Positions 1-12,382 are shown, counted from the stretch's first letter. The stretch is 64,000 nt of DNA from Gracilaria gracilis (GCA_030374805.1 JARGSG010000057.1:1-64000), one strand, 5' to 3'. The notes: generated by a model not told the origin, from the sequence alone. Numbers and translations are program-made.

Positions 1-3000
1 CCGGTTGGAAGAAGACTACTTAGTTGACCGTGCGTACTCGTAGCTTTCTTTTTCTCCTAAGTAAACTTGTGATTGTTTGTGATGACCTGTGGGCCAATAG
101 CGTGTCTTTCTGCGTGTGCCGTTGTCGAAAAAGGCGGCGTTTTGTAAAAATCGGGAAAGTAATTGACCAATAGGCGTACGTTGGTGGCGGTTTTCCGCCC
201 AATGATAACGTAGTGGCGGCGCCTTTTGGTGTCCCGTGACGGTTCACGTGCTTGCGAGCCAGTACGTACGATCTCGGATCTCGGATCCGCCCCTTTCCCC
301 TCCTTAAGGTGTCGCCGTTACCGAAGGTTTCGGCGACGCCAATAGCGGGCGATAAAGTGCTGGGGGATGTGTTCTGGCGGTTCGAAGGTATCCTGATCGG
401 TGCGGTACCCGTGCCATCGTACGCGGTATTCCTGTCCGTTCGGGGTGTCGCGATGGTCGATGACTCGTTCCACCACGCTCGGAACTGTTCCGGGCGGTGG
501 AGTGGGCGGTCGTCGACTGGTTCGTCCGCATACAGTCCCTCAGGGTCAGCAGCTACTGTGCCGCGTGTCCGTTCGAAGTGACCGTGTGGTTGTTGGCCGT
601 GCGGTTGGGGCTTTTGTGACTCTGTCAATACTGACGGTGTTGTGAATACCGTCTTGGTTCAGAGTGACAGTGGCGTCCGTTGCGGATACGACCTTAAACG
701 GGCCAACCGTCTTCGGTAAGAGTTTCCGATACGTACGTTCCTGATCCGTAAGGTTTTCCTCTGCGTTCTTATAGTCCGGTTGGTCAACAAACACCTCGTC
801 CCCAGGGGTGAAACTCGGCGTGTACCGTACGGATTTGTCGAAGTTTTCCTTATAGCGCTGTTGGGCGCCGGTCAACTTTGTGCAATCGTCTGCAGCGTGG
901 CCTGTAGGAGTTTGAGCGTGTAACGTTTTAACCGAGCGGCAGTGGGCTGTGTAGGCGTCGTTGGTCCAGTGACGTACTGGGCTGATCGAGCAGAACGCTT
1001 GGGGGTTTACGCGTTAGCGCCACGTCGAACGGTGCGGTACCGAGAGATCGATGGATCTGTAGGTTGTAACCGTACGTAAGAGGTTGCACATACGCGTGCC
1101 AAGTGTTCTGATGGTCCGCTACGTAGTGGCGTAACCTCTCCACGAGTGTTTTGTTAAACCGTTCGGCCTGACCATTTGTTTGCGGATGGTACGCGGTCGT
1201 TAGTACGTGTTTGGTTCCCAAAGCGGTACATACAGTCTCAAAGAACTAGAGACGAATTGAGTTCCGTTATCGGTTAGCAAGTAGTTTGGTATTCCGTACG
1301 GATAAACCCAGTTCTCCAGGAAGGCCTTCGCCACTACAGGAGCTGTGGTTGACGCCAGAGGTATAGAGCGAGCTATCTTGCTAAACCGATCGGTAATAAC
1401 CAGTATGTACTGGTAACCGTTTACGGACTTCGTGAATGGGCCGACGATGTCCATCGCGACGAATTCCAGCGGACCGGCGGCGGGGAACAGCTTCAGCAGC
1501 TTCTGCGACTTGAAGTGTGTTCCCTTCGTCGCCGGGCAGGTGCGACAGTCCCGTACGGTCTGGAATACATCGTTGGCCATATGTGGCCAGTAGAAGTCTC
1601 GACGGAGACATTCATACATCCGGGTGGAGCCCGGATGGCCAACGAGACGCGGGTAGTGTGCCAAGTAGTGGACGCGTGCCTGCAGTGATGCAGGTACGAC
1701 CTTCTGGATGGCGCCGTCCAGTGGGGCTTTGCGCACGATAAGTCCGTTTCGGTCAATGTCGAACAGAGTGACACCGTTGCCGATGTCTTTCCGTACGGAT
1801 TCACAGAAAGGGTCATCTGCTTGAGCTCATACCAGCTCTTCGACCGTGACCGGAACGATAGTGGTTTCCTCTGAGGTGACAGCGAGCACCTCGGGGATAC
1901 CAGCAGATTTCCGTTCGGGCGTTGGCCAGTCGACGCAGACGTCGCTGTACTCATCACCGTTAACGGTAATGTTGGTGATAAAGTAGCCATCGTCCGTACG
2001 GTCGTTCACTAGCAAGCAGGGGACTTCTTCGTCCAATGGGACATCGTCTTCGCCATCCGTCCGGATCCGAGAAAGGGCATCAGCCGCTTGGTGCTTGATA
2101 CCCGGACGGTGGACGACATCGAAGTCATACTCCATTAGACGCAACCACCACCTGGCCAATCGTCCTGACGCGTCCGCAAGGTTCAATATCCACCTCAAGG
2201 AGTGGTGGTCCGTTCGGACAGTGAACCTCTGACCTTCCAGGTACGGACGGAGGTGCAGTATGGCCCAGACGACCGCAAGGCATTCCCGTTCGGTAGTCGA
2301 GTATTGCCGTTCGGTCTTGGATAGAGAGCGGCTCCAGTAACCGATCGGTAATAAGCCTCCGTCCGGTTGCTTCTGTAGCAGATTGCATCCTACCTGCCGG
2401 TCGCATGCGTCTGTATCCAGAACGTACGGGTACCCTTGACGGGGAATGGCCAAAATGGGCGGGCGTATCAGTCTCTGACGTAATTCGTCAAAGGCTTCGT
2501 ATTCCGTATCGGTCAATGTCTCAAACTTCGTGGGTTGCCCCTTCTCCAACTTGCGGTTCAATGGAGCCGCAATTCGGGCGAAGTTTGCGACAAACCGACT
2601 GAAAACGTTACAGAGCCCCAAGAACGATCGGAGCTCCGTCTGGGTCGTAGGCGGTTTAGCCTGCTTGATAGCATTCTGTGTCTTGAGAGACACTTGAAGC
2701 TTTCCCGGTCGGATTACGTGGCCTAGATAGTCCACCGTGCCACTGAAAAAGTAGCACTTGTCCAGTCGGAGAGTAACATTAGCCGAACGAAGCATATGCA
2801 GTATGGTCCGCACATGGTCATAATGCTTTTCAACCGTCCGGGAGTAGCTGATTACGTCATCAAGATACACCAGTGCGTACTGCCACTTCACCCGTGATAG
2901 GATGATGTCGAGAGCACGCTGGAAAGTAGCCGGTGCGTTCTTGAGTCCGAACGGCATTCTCCGATAACGGTACAGTTCCATATGCGACGTGAACGTCGTT

Positions 3001-6000
3001 TTGTCCCGGTCGGCTTCATCCATTTCGGTCTGCCAATAACCACTGTTGGCGTCCAAAGTGGAGAAGATTTGTGCATCTCCAAGAGAGTCGATGCACTCAT
3101 CCATTCGGGGTAGTGGGTATGTGTCCCGTACGGTCGTAGCGTTCAAACGGCGGTAGTCGACGCAGAAGCGAAGGCTTCCGTCTTTCTTGAGCGCGAATAC
3201 GACCGGGCTGGCCCATTCTGCCGATGACGGTTCTATGACACCAGCAGCGAGCTGCTTTGTCACCTCCTTACGTTCGAGTTCTCTCCGAGCGGGTCCGGCA
3301 CGGTACGGCATCTGGAATATGGGCTTCGAGCCTGGTTCCAGATGGATGCGGTGCTTCGCTGCCGCAATCGTTCCGAGATGGCCGTCCCACATGTCCGCAA
3401 ACGGTCGAAGTAGCTCAATGACTTTGTCCCGTTCGGCAACATACTCAGGACTGATCTGTGCCTTGCTGGTCCAATCGTTCTCATCTTTCCGTACGGTTTC
3501 TTGCTCCTGTTCGGTATCCTTGTATTCCTGTTCGATATTATTACCCGAAATCGGAATGTGTTCCCCCTCCTTGGACTCGTCGCTCCGCGACGATGGTTGC
3601 GGAGTTATGAGCGCTACAGGAGATGGAAGAGCAAGTCCGATAACGGTGTTCTTGTGTAGTCGAACCGAGAGGTCAGAAAAGTTCGCCACGCGAACGAGAA
3701 AGGGTACGTCCGGTCGGAGCTCCATAACTCCACCGGCAAGGAGTGTGAGTTCAAGCATTGATCCCGTTCGGTGATGAGACTGTAGAAAGACCAAGCCGGA
3801 CGTTTTGGTGGTTACCAAGACGTTCGTTTCCGACATTGGGGGTAGAACAACCGGACGGGCAACGTGTATCTTATTAGATGGAGTTTCCCGTTCGGGTTCT
3901 GGTTCCGGCGCGGAAGGTACATTTGGTCCGTAGGCCGAAGACTGTATAGACACCGGTTTGGAGTGTCGTAAGAGTATTGTCCGTTTCGGTGGTAGTATTG
4001 CCAAGACGTGCTTGTCAATAAAAGAAGTACCGAGTAGTACGCTGGTGGAGAGGTTAGAAACCACCAAGAACTGTACTCGTACATTGAGGTCACCGATTCG
4101 GACCATAAGGGGAAGAACTCCCACACTGTCCATTCGGTTCTTCGACGCGTTCGTAATTCAGGGTCTTACGTCCGGTCGGAGTTTCGAGCGCCAATTCGGA
4201 GGGAGATGGCGTTCGTGAACCAGACAGAGTCCGGCTCCGGTATCGAGAACTCCCGTTAACGGATACATCAGTGCCGTGTTGAGGCCAACCGACACGTGCA
4301 CCTTGTAGTTCGCGCTAGAAAAGAGGACCGTTTCGGTTTCAATGTCCGTATCGGTCAGGTCACATGTCAGGACAGGGGACTCCCCTCGGATGGAGTCCGT
4401 TCGGTCTGTAGCTGACGGGGCGAGGCTAGGCCTCTGTGGAGGAGGCGATGCCTCTACGCTTCCTCCTGGTCGTTTTCCTGGTGAGGAGCAGGCTCCTCGA
4501 CCAGCATGACGGCCAGTGTCGGTCTTGGTGAGTACGTCGGGCGAGGCTGTCCGCCCTGGCGATATCCTACATTGTCCTTCGGGGTATCAGTTTTCCGTCC
4601 GGTCTGGTAGGCACTGTAATAGCCTTCCTCGTGGCGTTGCTGATAATTAGCCTCCCGTATGGCCAGCAGTTTCTCCTTTAGGTCCGGGGGGAGCAACTGA
4701 CAGCATTTGGGCTCCCGCGAAAGGCAAATCCGACACGGTCTAACTGGTGCCTGCCCCTGGGGTTGCTGTACCCTGGAGCTGGCAGGACTGGGATAAGACC
4801 GAACGGACTGAGCCGGCGTTGAAGCCGAGGGCGTAGTGGGAGGCGAGGGCATGGAAGACGCGCGGGATACCGCGAGGACATGTTCCTCGTCTTCATCCGA
4901 TACGAAATAGATCGATTCTGACGGGGTATCGATACTGTGAACCTTCCGGCGGTACGAGAGAACTCTTTCCGAACGGTTGGCTTTTGAGTATCGACCCGAA
5001 CGGACTGTCTACGTGAGGCACGATGGGTGTCTCCGTACGATTTCGCGTAACGGGCAAGTGCATCGTATCCGATATTGGGATGCGAGGTGAGGTGATTCCT
5101 CACCTTTGACCGTATGGCGGCAAGGAGACCTTCGACGAAGATCCCCTTCAGATTCCGATCGGTAAAGACATTTCCGCAACGGAGGGCTTTCGTCCAGAGC
5201 TTCTCGGCGAATTCCGTTTCGGACATGCCTGACGCTTGGCGGTAGAGGGTGACCTCTGCGGCCGCGTCGGCAATGATCTCATCCGTTGCGTACGTGGTCA
5301 ACAGAAAGTTGACTATCTCTTCGTACGTATGGAGAGACTCATCCCGAGTACGGTCGACAGCGCCAGACTCACCCTCGACCCGAGACTGAACCAGAGCGTG
5401 CGCCGGTCCGGTCAGGTAAAACTGGAAACACCAGAGGGCTGCCCCCTCAGTGAGTCCGTTGTGGTTGCAAGCGGTTTTAAACCGCTGTAAGAAATTGAGC
5501 ACCGATATCGGATCCGTCCCGGAAAAGGAATGACTCTTCATCTGGACATTCAATTTCTTTTGGTAGCGCGCAATCTTGCGCGCCACCCGCGAATTGTACG
5601 TCTGGCTCCTCCTGAGCAACCTGTACGTACGGTAGTCCACCACTTTGGCGAACTTCTCGTTCAAGGGCCTGATGCGTTTTAGCATCAACCTGTCCGAACG
5701 GGAACGATACCGATCGGACTTCCCCCTCCGTCGAGGGCTGCGGGAGTGTCGGTCGACTTCCGAATCCGTGCGGTCGTCATCCGACGATGACTCCGAAGAG
5801 TCCGAGTCCGTTCTGGCTGATCTTCGCCTTCTCTGGCGGCGACGGTCTTTCCGTTTACGGGGCGCGTCATCCGAATCGGAACTTCCGCTCGGTCTACCGC
5901 CTCTGCGGCGGCGATTCCTCCTCTCGTCGGAGGAATCTCCTGAGCTTCCGTTCGGATCGTCCTGAGGGTTGACTGGCGGGAGGTACAATCCGGTCGGACC

Positions 6001-7273
6001 CCTCGTTGGGCCCTTCTTCAGTTCCGGTCGGTGTTTCCTCTCGCCGCTAGCGGGGGCATTGTCCGTATGGTCAATAAAAGATTTGGGTGGGTGGGTCGGT
6101 ACCTGAGCTACCAGTGCGGCCAGTGTACTGTTCAGAGCTGACGTAGCAGGTTCCGAACGGTCTGTCTTCAGAATATTCCTGACCATATCGTGTACGATCG
6201 GTGGAATATCCTGGTGCAGAAGCACCGGGATTCGCTCCTTGAGGTACGTCTCCACGGCCATGGGGACGTGGACCTCACTTTCCGTTCGGAGACTCTGCAG
6301 GGCATAGGGAGCGATCCCTGCCCAGAGTTCCCGTGCGGTAGTCCGTTCGGTAAGGAGTGGCGGCGCGGGGCCAGCTTCGCTCCGCGGCGTCTTCTCCGTT
6401 CCGGGAAAAAAGGCGAGGGCAATTGCCTCGTCCTCGTTCCGTTCGGACTTAGACCTATTACGTGCGGAACCGTCTCGGATAATCCGTTCGGGCTCCTCTG
6501 AAGGCGTGACGTAGGCCGTCGCGTTACTTCGGGTGCTCCGGCGGCCAACCGAAGCGGCATCCGAAGCGGCGCGAATTGCGACCGGTACGGACTTTGCGCT
6601 GTCTTTTTCGACCAAGGACCCTTCACCCATTTCTCCGTGCGGACGATGACTCATACTGTACGTATCGGTTCCACGATCGGTTCTGCTGCTGCATACGGTC
6701 TCGAATTCCACTTCTAGGTCGGGAGACCAATGTGGTATAATGCACAAAAAGGGAGAGAGTCCGAAGCGGTCTTGAGACGGGAGCGGCGGTAGCGTACAGT
6801 CTTGTGACTGTAATGAATCCGAGCGGAGAGAAGGGGCGGAAGCACCGGGCGGTCGAGGGGAGAGTAGACGATTGGTATCACCAGGCACGTACAGGAACGT
6901 GCGGAAGGGCACGAACGGTCTGAGAAACCCAATAAAGGAGTAGCCGTGCGGTCTATCGTTAGTGCAAACTAGCGAAGAAGACGTTCGGCAGAAGATGCTT
7001 GTTGTTTACGATTGGGGCCTCGGGAGATCCGAGCTACAACTAAATATCGGGTCTGGGCCCCATTACTAACTACTGTATGATCGGTCTAATTTGCACTGTC
7101 AATACCAAGCCCGTACACGTGGCCAACTTGTACGCTGTGCCAACCCGTCCGGCACTTGATCACCAAATCGTACACGTGGCGGTGCCACTGCACCAGCCCA
7201 TCGTGCACTACCCCTTCGTACGTGAACGGCTGATCGGATACACCATGCACCAACTCGGGCCCACTATACTACA
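1..7273 (-). mobile_element. Ty3/gypsy LTR retroelement fossil, family A copy 1 (partial, cut by window start)
   Basis: A Ty3/gypsy-type element read right to left. Parts in 5'-3' order on the minus strand are the upstream LTR ending at 7273, a long gag (about 6.9-4.4 kb) with Arg/Ser-rich tracts, an aspartic protease motif DTGA near 4.2 kb, reverse transcriptase with YLDDV (about 3.4-2.7 kb), RNase H (about 2.5-2.0 kb), and integrase with the zinc-binding HHCC region and catalytic core (about 1.75-0.5 kb). The integrase-RT order RT-RH-IN is that of Ty3 rather than copia. The downstream LTR is not seen and should lie left of the window. It is broken in a handful of places in pol but keeps two very long open stretches, so it is fairly young. 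A second, much older copy of the same family lies at 41,685-48,039. Confidence 0.93.
7030..7273 (-). repeat. upstream LTR region of family A copy 1
   Basis: The segment matches 47,800-48,039 closely and similarity stops at the same point in both, at the minus-strand start TGTAGTATAGTGGGC. That shared outer edge marks the 5' end of the LTR in both copies. The inner edge is less certain because leader and LTR are both conserved. Confidence 0.7.
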
Positions 7274-7431
7274 CAATGGCTTGAATTCATTAGGTCGTAG
7301 AGTAATCTCTAGAGCTTCTCGTTGACCATGAATCTCTTCATCATCATCGGCGGAATCAGCGTCGTCCACCACTTCAGACCGATCATTTTGGTTGTTAGAA
7401 CATCTCCGGTTTATGTTTTCATGAGGTTTCT

Positions 7432-7674
7432 CTATAAAAATGTCAAAAACTGTTTACTTTTGAATGCATAGTGCGCAGTAGACATACTTTCAAGGTTCTC
7501 ATAATGCTTCCGAAGAATGTAGTATTGCGCGCGAAATGAGTTGAGCTTGTATTGTTGAAAGAGGCGCTCTGACTGCCAAACCTGTTTCGGGGGCTCTTGT
7601 CCTGTTACTGCACCGCTTTCGAACTTCTGTTTTAAGAGCTTGATAGCATCTGAGTGCTTAGTGAGTCGAGGCAT
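7432..7674 (-). CDS. small protein with a D/F-x-G-x-V...W-x-S-x-x-x-Y...FR motif
   Basis: An 80-residue reading frame. Its first 60 residues carry an ordered motif: a short basic start, AIKLLKQKFESGAVTGQ, then P-x-x-VW-x-S-x-x-x-x-Q-x-YKL-x-x-FR. I have seen this pattern in short uncharacterised proteins of microalgae and some invertebrates, often next to repeats; that family recall is from memory and has no known function. The C-terminal third looks unrelated. It begins about 400 bases downstream of a Ty3 element edge. It may be a fragment or a first exon of a longer gene. The start chosen is the first ATG in frame. Confidence 0.4.
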   Translation of the reverse strand: MPRLTKHSDAIKLLKQKFESGAVTGQEPPKQVWQSERLFQQYKLNSFRAQYYILRKHYENLESMSTAHYAFKSKQFLTFL

Positions 7675-8662
7675 TGCGGTTGTAACTTGTCGGCTTGGAA
7701 TGGGAAAGCTACAGACGACGTCTAACTTGTTCCCGAGTTGACTTTATACAGACCAAAGCCTTGACATTGTTCACATTTTTCCACTCCACTTGCGTGTATG
7801 TTTCTGTTCCTTGGTTCTCTTTCTTTTTTTTATAGGGTGTAATTTGTGTCCGGAACACCGCACCCACGCAAGGTCATATACTGACAAGAGGATCCTTGGA
7901 TATGTCCCTCATTTTGAAACATACGGCGAACAAATGCTCTGTAAGCCTTCTCAAATTAAAACATACAACGAATACGGCCTATTCCAGTTCTTACAATTAG
8001 GTACATTGCATAGAAACATGTCTTGAAATGAATAAAGATATACCATGACGATAGATTGCTGGAGACAAATCTTCTTCAAGCATAAAAACTTTCGTCCGAT
8101 CATCTGATGCAGCAAAGTTAACGTTATGACGTTCCTTTTATAGTACGAAATGCGTACATAAACGTTCGTATAAAATCAGTCTTTGGCGAAAAAGTTTATG
8201 CCATAATACTGAAGCATAAAAACGCTGGATTCGCAGAAAAACTGCAAAAGTAACTGCCATAAACTTTTATATGGAGACGCGAGTTCATATATCTTTACCA
8301 TACTTTCATTACGCGAGTCATACAGACTACAGTAATTAAAAGAAAACTTTGTTCTTATGCAGGACCACAAAGTTTATGGCATAATACATTGGCGATACAA
8401 TGTGATATATCTAGACGGGTATAGACGAGTTGGTGATATGTAGTGTTTTAACTCCTAGTTAAAGGCTCGAGACGTGCGGAAAGTAGATTGAAACCCCAAT
8501 GTCAGACGCACATGACTATTGTTGGTTACTCTGGAAGAACCTATCACTACAGAGCTTACAAGAGCAAATTCGAAACGGGCCATGTACTGGACGTTTAGGG
8601 CTTAGACACAAAAATATGTGAATCTGTGGTTGCCCGAACATGGGCGGAGACATCCTAAAGTG
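7675..8662. other. AT-rich intergenic stretch
   Basis: I see no supported gene. Open frames here are short and lack recognisable motifs. The only structure found is the TTTATG-type repeat cluster at 8191-8387. Confidence 0.5.
8191..8387. repeat. short direct and inverted TTTATG repeats
   Basis: AAAGTTTATGCCATAATAC at 8191-8209 recurs with one change at 8369-8387, and the inverted form GCCATAAACTTTT lies between them at 8256-8268. The arrangement resembles a decayed miniature inverted-repeat element, but I could not define target duplications. Confidence 0.4.
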
Positions 8663-8670
8663 TATATAAG
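8663..8670 (+). promoter_or_regulatory. TATATAAG box upstream of the IS5-like transposase
   Basis: TATATAAG lies 27 bases before the first ATG of the transposase frame. Such a short distance would give a very short 5' leader, so the box is plausible but not certain. Confidence 0.35.
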
Positions 8671-8696
8671 TAGTACAAAGACCGTGGTATTGTTAC

Positions 8697-9651
8697 ATGC
8701 AATTCACCTCCTCATCAGTCGTTCTCCGTGAACAGCGCAGCATTTTGGACATGTTGCGCCACATACCCCCTTCAACGTTTGAATATCATGGCATGTCCCA
8801 CATTCGAAATGCTCCGGGAACTTCTACGCTTTCGACGTTGAGAAAGTTTAGGTCTATGTTTGGAGTTAGCCATGATACATGTTCTATTCTTTGGGAAAAA
8901 ATTTCTCTTCTGCATCTGTCTTTTGGCTACAGTCCTCATTATTTGCTCTGGGGACTCATGTTTCTGAAATAATACGTTTCACAGCACACATTAAGCGCAC
9001 TTATTCAAAAAGACGAAAAGACAATTCGTTTTTGGATAAAAAGAAGCGTGAAAATATTGGCGAACCTCTGCGAAGTAAGTAATAATGAAATACGTCTTTG
9101 GGAGTTAGGGCGTACTAACAATTTCATAGATAAATTGGGACGAACGATTTGATTCCAAATTTGTACGTGAACCATTAATATTGGTATCTGTGGATGCAAC
9201 GGATTGTCAAATTAATGAGCCGTCGCCATTTGATACAAAATGGTTCTCCAATAAACTAAAAGCATCCGCACTTTGTTACGAACTTCGAGTTTGTATCAAG
9301 TCCGGGGAAATTGTTTGGACACATGGTCCGTTTGAGTGCGGATTGTTCCCTGACAACAAAATATTCGTATCAGGTGTGAAGCAGAGTCTGTTAGGAAACG
9401 AGTATGTGATCACGGACGATGGATACACGGATGCTAAATGTATAACGCCTTCCGCTAATTTGTTTTCAATGGGAATCAACCAGTCAATTATCCGGGCCAG
9501 ACACGAAACTCTCAATCAACGCATGAAATCTTTTGAAGTACTAAAGCAGGTGTTTTGGCACAAGGTTGCTTTTCATTCCTATTGTTTTCACGCTGTGTCT
9601 CAAATCGTTTCTGTATTGTTGAAGAACGAAACGTCTCTGTTTTCTATATAA
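8697..9651 (+). pseudogene. IS5-like DDE transposase with one intron and one in-frame stop
   Basis: Encodes a DDE transposase of the IS5-like eukaryotic group, which cuts and moves its own element. Exon 1 (8697-9074) carries a helix-turn-helix-like region (LRKFRSMFGVSH) and LLWGLMFLK; exon 2 (9130-9651) carries the catalytic acidic residues in VSVDATDCQI, VITDDGYTD and RARHETLNQR. The two exons join in phase 0 across a 55-base intron, giving KILANLCE followed by INWDERF, as the family expects. Exon 1 contains one TAA at 8970-8972 in the middle of otherwise conserved sequence, so the copy is probably dead unless that base is a sequencing error. Terminal inverted repeats were not found. This is a plain DNA transposon. 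Confidence 0.8.
9075..9129 (+). other. 55-base spliceosomal intron in the transposase
   Basis: The 5' site is GTAAGT (9075-9080), the branch site is TACTAAC near 9113-9119, and the 3' site is TTTCATAG ending at 9129. Removing it keeps the transposase frame. The yeast-like branch sequence is useful for judging other introns in this genome. Confidence 0.85.
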
Positions 9652-10604
9652 ACAATAATATGTCTATCACTAAAATTTGTTTTGTGCTCATCTGTCTTTC
9701 AAACACCTCTTTGCCTTTCGATTTCTGTTTTATACTTATCGCTTGGTAACGTTATCGTTCTTGTGCTACAAAGACTTTTATTATTGCTCCAACTTTTCGT
9801 TTAGGATAGGGTAATTTACATCATGTAGATTCTGCGTTTCAAGAGGTTTTTGTTCTCTTCACTCCTGTTTGGTAACATGTAGATATACATTTTTAAATCA
9901 TGTGCAATTTTAATTTATATAATGGTACGGTAAAATTGTGTAACTGTTACGCTCACATCAATGTTTTATGCAAGGAGGTATAAATTTGGAATCCAGACTG
10001 AGCTACTGATTTGTCTGAAACATTCCTATTCTGTTCCAGATACTGTTACGGAAATTAACTTTACTCTGTGTGATAAACTATGGGACTAAAAGTTGTTTTT
10101 CACTCCTTAACAAATTATAGATAGATATATTTCTTCGTTTCGAAAATTGAGTCAAAAGTTGTAGTCATTTGTACGGAAACTTGTTTTACGCTTTTTCCCG
10201 CACTTCCCCGTAGCCATACTGCACGAATGCAAGGACATTCCCCTAGCAGCAGCACCAGCAGGGAATGGCCGACGGACCAAAATATCTTGGCTTGCAGTCT
10301 CTTGTTGTAACAACTTTACAGCGTCGAGTTATTTCCGTTAGCCGGATCCCTTTCTGTATGCGTTGATGGAAATCTTGCACAGCAATTCTCATCCACTCGA
10401 GATTGGCGTGGATTTGTTTCGATGAGCTTCTCTGACGTCATTCGATACACAGTGCCGGAGCCCACCAGCTCTTCTCATACACCCCTTGCTCCACACAAGT
10501 TCGCGCCTGGGGCGCTCACTGCCAGCTTTCTCCGAGCATCCTTCCCTTGCTTGCCTCGTAACATGAAGCGCTTCTAACCTTTACCTCAAGCTATTGCAAC
10601 TGAA
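9652..10604. other. intergenic region, 3' flank of transposase and 5' flank of membrane gene
   Basis: AT-rich up to about 10.2 kb, then nearer average. No supported gene. A perfect palindromic TGACGTCA lies at 10,433-10,440, 165 bases before the next start codon. Confidence 0.5.
10433..10440. promoter_or_regulatory. TGACGTCA palindrome (CRE/bZIP-type site)
   Basis: A perfect 8-base palindrome of the kind bound by bZIP factors, positioned upstream of the 10,605 membrane protein gene. No TATA box is visible for this gene. Function is inferred from the motif alone. Confidence 0.35.
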
Positions 10605-11603
10605 ATGGTCCAAATACCAATCCGAGCGCCGATTGTCAGTCTCATTGTGACTGTCATCTGCCTTGTCGTAGAGGTTGCCTTTCTCGCAGCCTCCTTGTGG
10701 ACATTCAAATTCATAACATGTCGCCGTTTATCGCGCGAGCAGTCCGTCCGCATTTTGTCTCAGAAGCGCATCATTACTGGCCTGGTGTTGTTTGCAACCC
10801 TCATGTTCGTCGCCCTTGAAACCCTCATATCCGCTTTCAGCGAAGCCAGTGTGCAGACTTTCATCTCTGAAGAGGACTGCATTCGGAACACGGCTTTCGG
10901 CGTCGTGGACAGTGATTTTGAATCCCAAGGAGAAACAATTCACTATGGATGCACCTCACTCAATGGCACTCTGGTAACGCATCATCTTGGAAACTATAGT
11001 TTGGAAACGCAGTCTTTGATGTGCGGAGACGAAGCTATATATTCCTATACAATCGGACAACGCAGGAACATATCTTGGGATGAAAGTCTTTCAGATTGCG
11101 TCTTCAGACTTTGTTCAGCAGTTATCCTTGAGGAAAACATATTGTATATCACTGAGGCATTTAGAATTGATGGCAATGGGCAGTCAATCCCGGCCATACC
11201 CACCGATGTCACCCCCTTAACCATCACAGAAGACGATTTGAAAAGGATCAGAGAAGTGACAATAAGCGGTTACAATGATGGTATTAAAGAAGAGAGTGAC
11301 GTCAGACGTCGAGCACTGGCGGGACCGCTGAAGACTAGGTGTGCTTTTAAGAAAACAGGAAAGGAATCAACTACAATTCCTTTGACGATCATAATCATCT
11401 CAGGCATAGTGTGGCTTCTTTCCATATTGTTTTTCGTATCGTCGCTGGCGTTCAAGAGACACATCTTCTTTGACTTCAGCAACCCCAGCCACTGGGCTTC
11501 TTTTGCTTGGCACGACGCTGAGGCTGCACAAGGGGACGACCCACAGATGACTGTTGCCCAACTGAGTGGAAGTCGACGCATCCGTATTACAAGGTATGTG
11601 TAA
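10605..11603 (+). CDS. three-span membrane protein with six-cysteine loop, paralogue 1
   Basis: 332 residues, no introns. Hydrophobic spans at about 9-33, 56-77 and 258-283. Between spans 2 and 3 lies a loop of about 180 residues with six cysteines (92, 116, 140, 165, 170, 246), three N-glycosylation sequons (NGT, NYS, NIS) and the motif YSYTIGQRRNIS, so it probably faces outside or a lumen with up to three disulphides. The C-terminal tail has FDFSNPSHWASFAWHD. All six cysteines, the YSYxIGxxRNIS motif and the tail motif recur in the paralogue at 15,985-17,011, which shows selection on protein sequence. I do not recognise the family. The start is supported because both paralogues begin M-V-x-x-x-IRAPI. 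A hAT-type element has inserted 43 bases after the stop. Confidence 0.82.
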   Translation: MVQIPIRAPIVSLIVTVICLVVEVAFLAASLWTFKFITCRRLSREQSVRILSQKRIITGLVLFATLMFVALETLISAFSEASVQTFISEEDCIRNTAFGVVDSDFESQGETIHYGCTSLNGTLVTHHLGNYSLETQSLMCGDEAIYSYTIGQRRNISWDESLSDCVFRLCSAVILEENILYITEAFRIDGNGQSIPAIPTDVTPLTITEDDLKRIREVTISGYNDGIKEESDVRRRALAGPLKTRCAFKKTGKESTTIPLTIIIISGIVWLLSILFFVSSLAFKRHIFFDFSNPSHWASFAWHDAEAAQGDDPQMTVAQLSGSRRIRITRYV

Positions 11604-11646
11604 TGTAAATGTCATGCTTCGATGTACAAGTAAACTGTGGTATATG

Positions 11647-12382
11647 AAGGGCCGTATTTATGACTGACTGACTTCCCTACAATTATGAATGACTTTGACT
11701 GACTGACTCGTCCTCTTTATATCTAGTCAGTCATTCTAGTCATTGAACGCGATGACTGACTATATACACAGATATGAAACAAAAAACGCGCCGTGACACT
11801 GTCCAAAGCATACCACAATCGACGGCAAGAAGTCAGTACTAGTCAATACTCTGCTTAAAAGTTTAGATGTCTTTCTAGCAAAGCGGTCGACGACGGCGGC
11901 AAGTAAAAAAGCTACATTCCTTGCGAACATCAAAGGCACCGTTTGATCAGGCATCTTTCCTGGCTTCATTCCTACCATTTTTTTGTCTTACCGATCGTTT
12001 CAATGACCAAACGAAAGGCCTCATCACTTCCCTCACTCTTAGGAGAAACGCCAAGCATCAGGTAGGCAACAGCGTTGAAGAGATTACTGCAAACTCCGCC
12101 CAGTGTCCCAGAGAAAGCACTATTGCGAAAAAGCTTGTCCGTGAGCAAAACAACAAGGCACTGTTTTGCATCCGACTGCCTCTCCCTTTTCGTCAAACTG
12201 TTCTCAAAGTTGCTCGAGATATATCCAAGAAGAGATGATGCTCCCAATGGTGCCAAATGCGCTACAGTTCTTGTGATATACTTGATGACTAGATCACGAC
12301 TAAATCTGACTGACTGCCGTAATAAACTAATGACTAGTGACTTTGGGGTACCCCCATTTAGTCAGTCAGAAATACGCCCCTG
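11647..12382. mobile_element. non-autonomous hAT-type element, copy 1, with 8-bp target duplication
   Basis: 736 bases flanked on both sides by the 8-base direct repeat GGTATATG (11,639-11,646 and 12,383-12,390). The ends are inverted: AAGGGCCGTATTTATGAC on the left and the complement of CAGGGGCGTATTTCTGAC on the right, matching 19 of 22 positions. Eight-base duplications and CAGGG termini are hAT hallmarks. GACTGAC/GTCAGTC heptamers cluster just inside both ends, as expected for subterminal transposase binding sites. I see no transposase inside, so it would depend on a helper. It sits in the 3' flank of the membrane protein gene. Confidence 0.85.
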
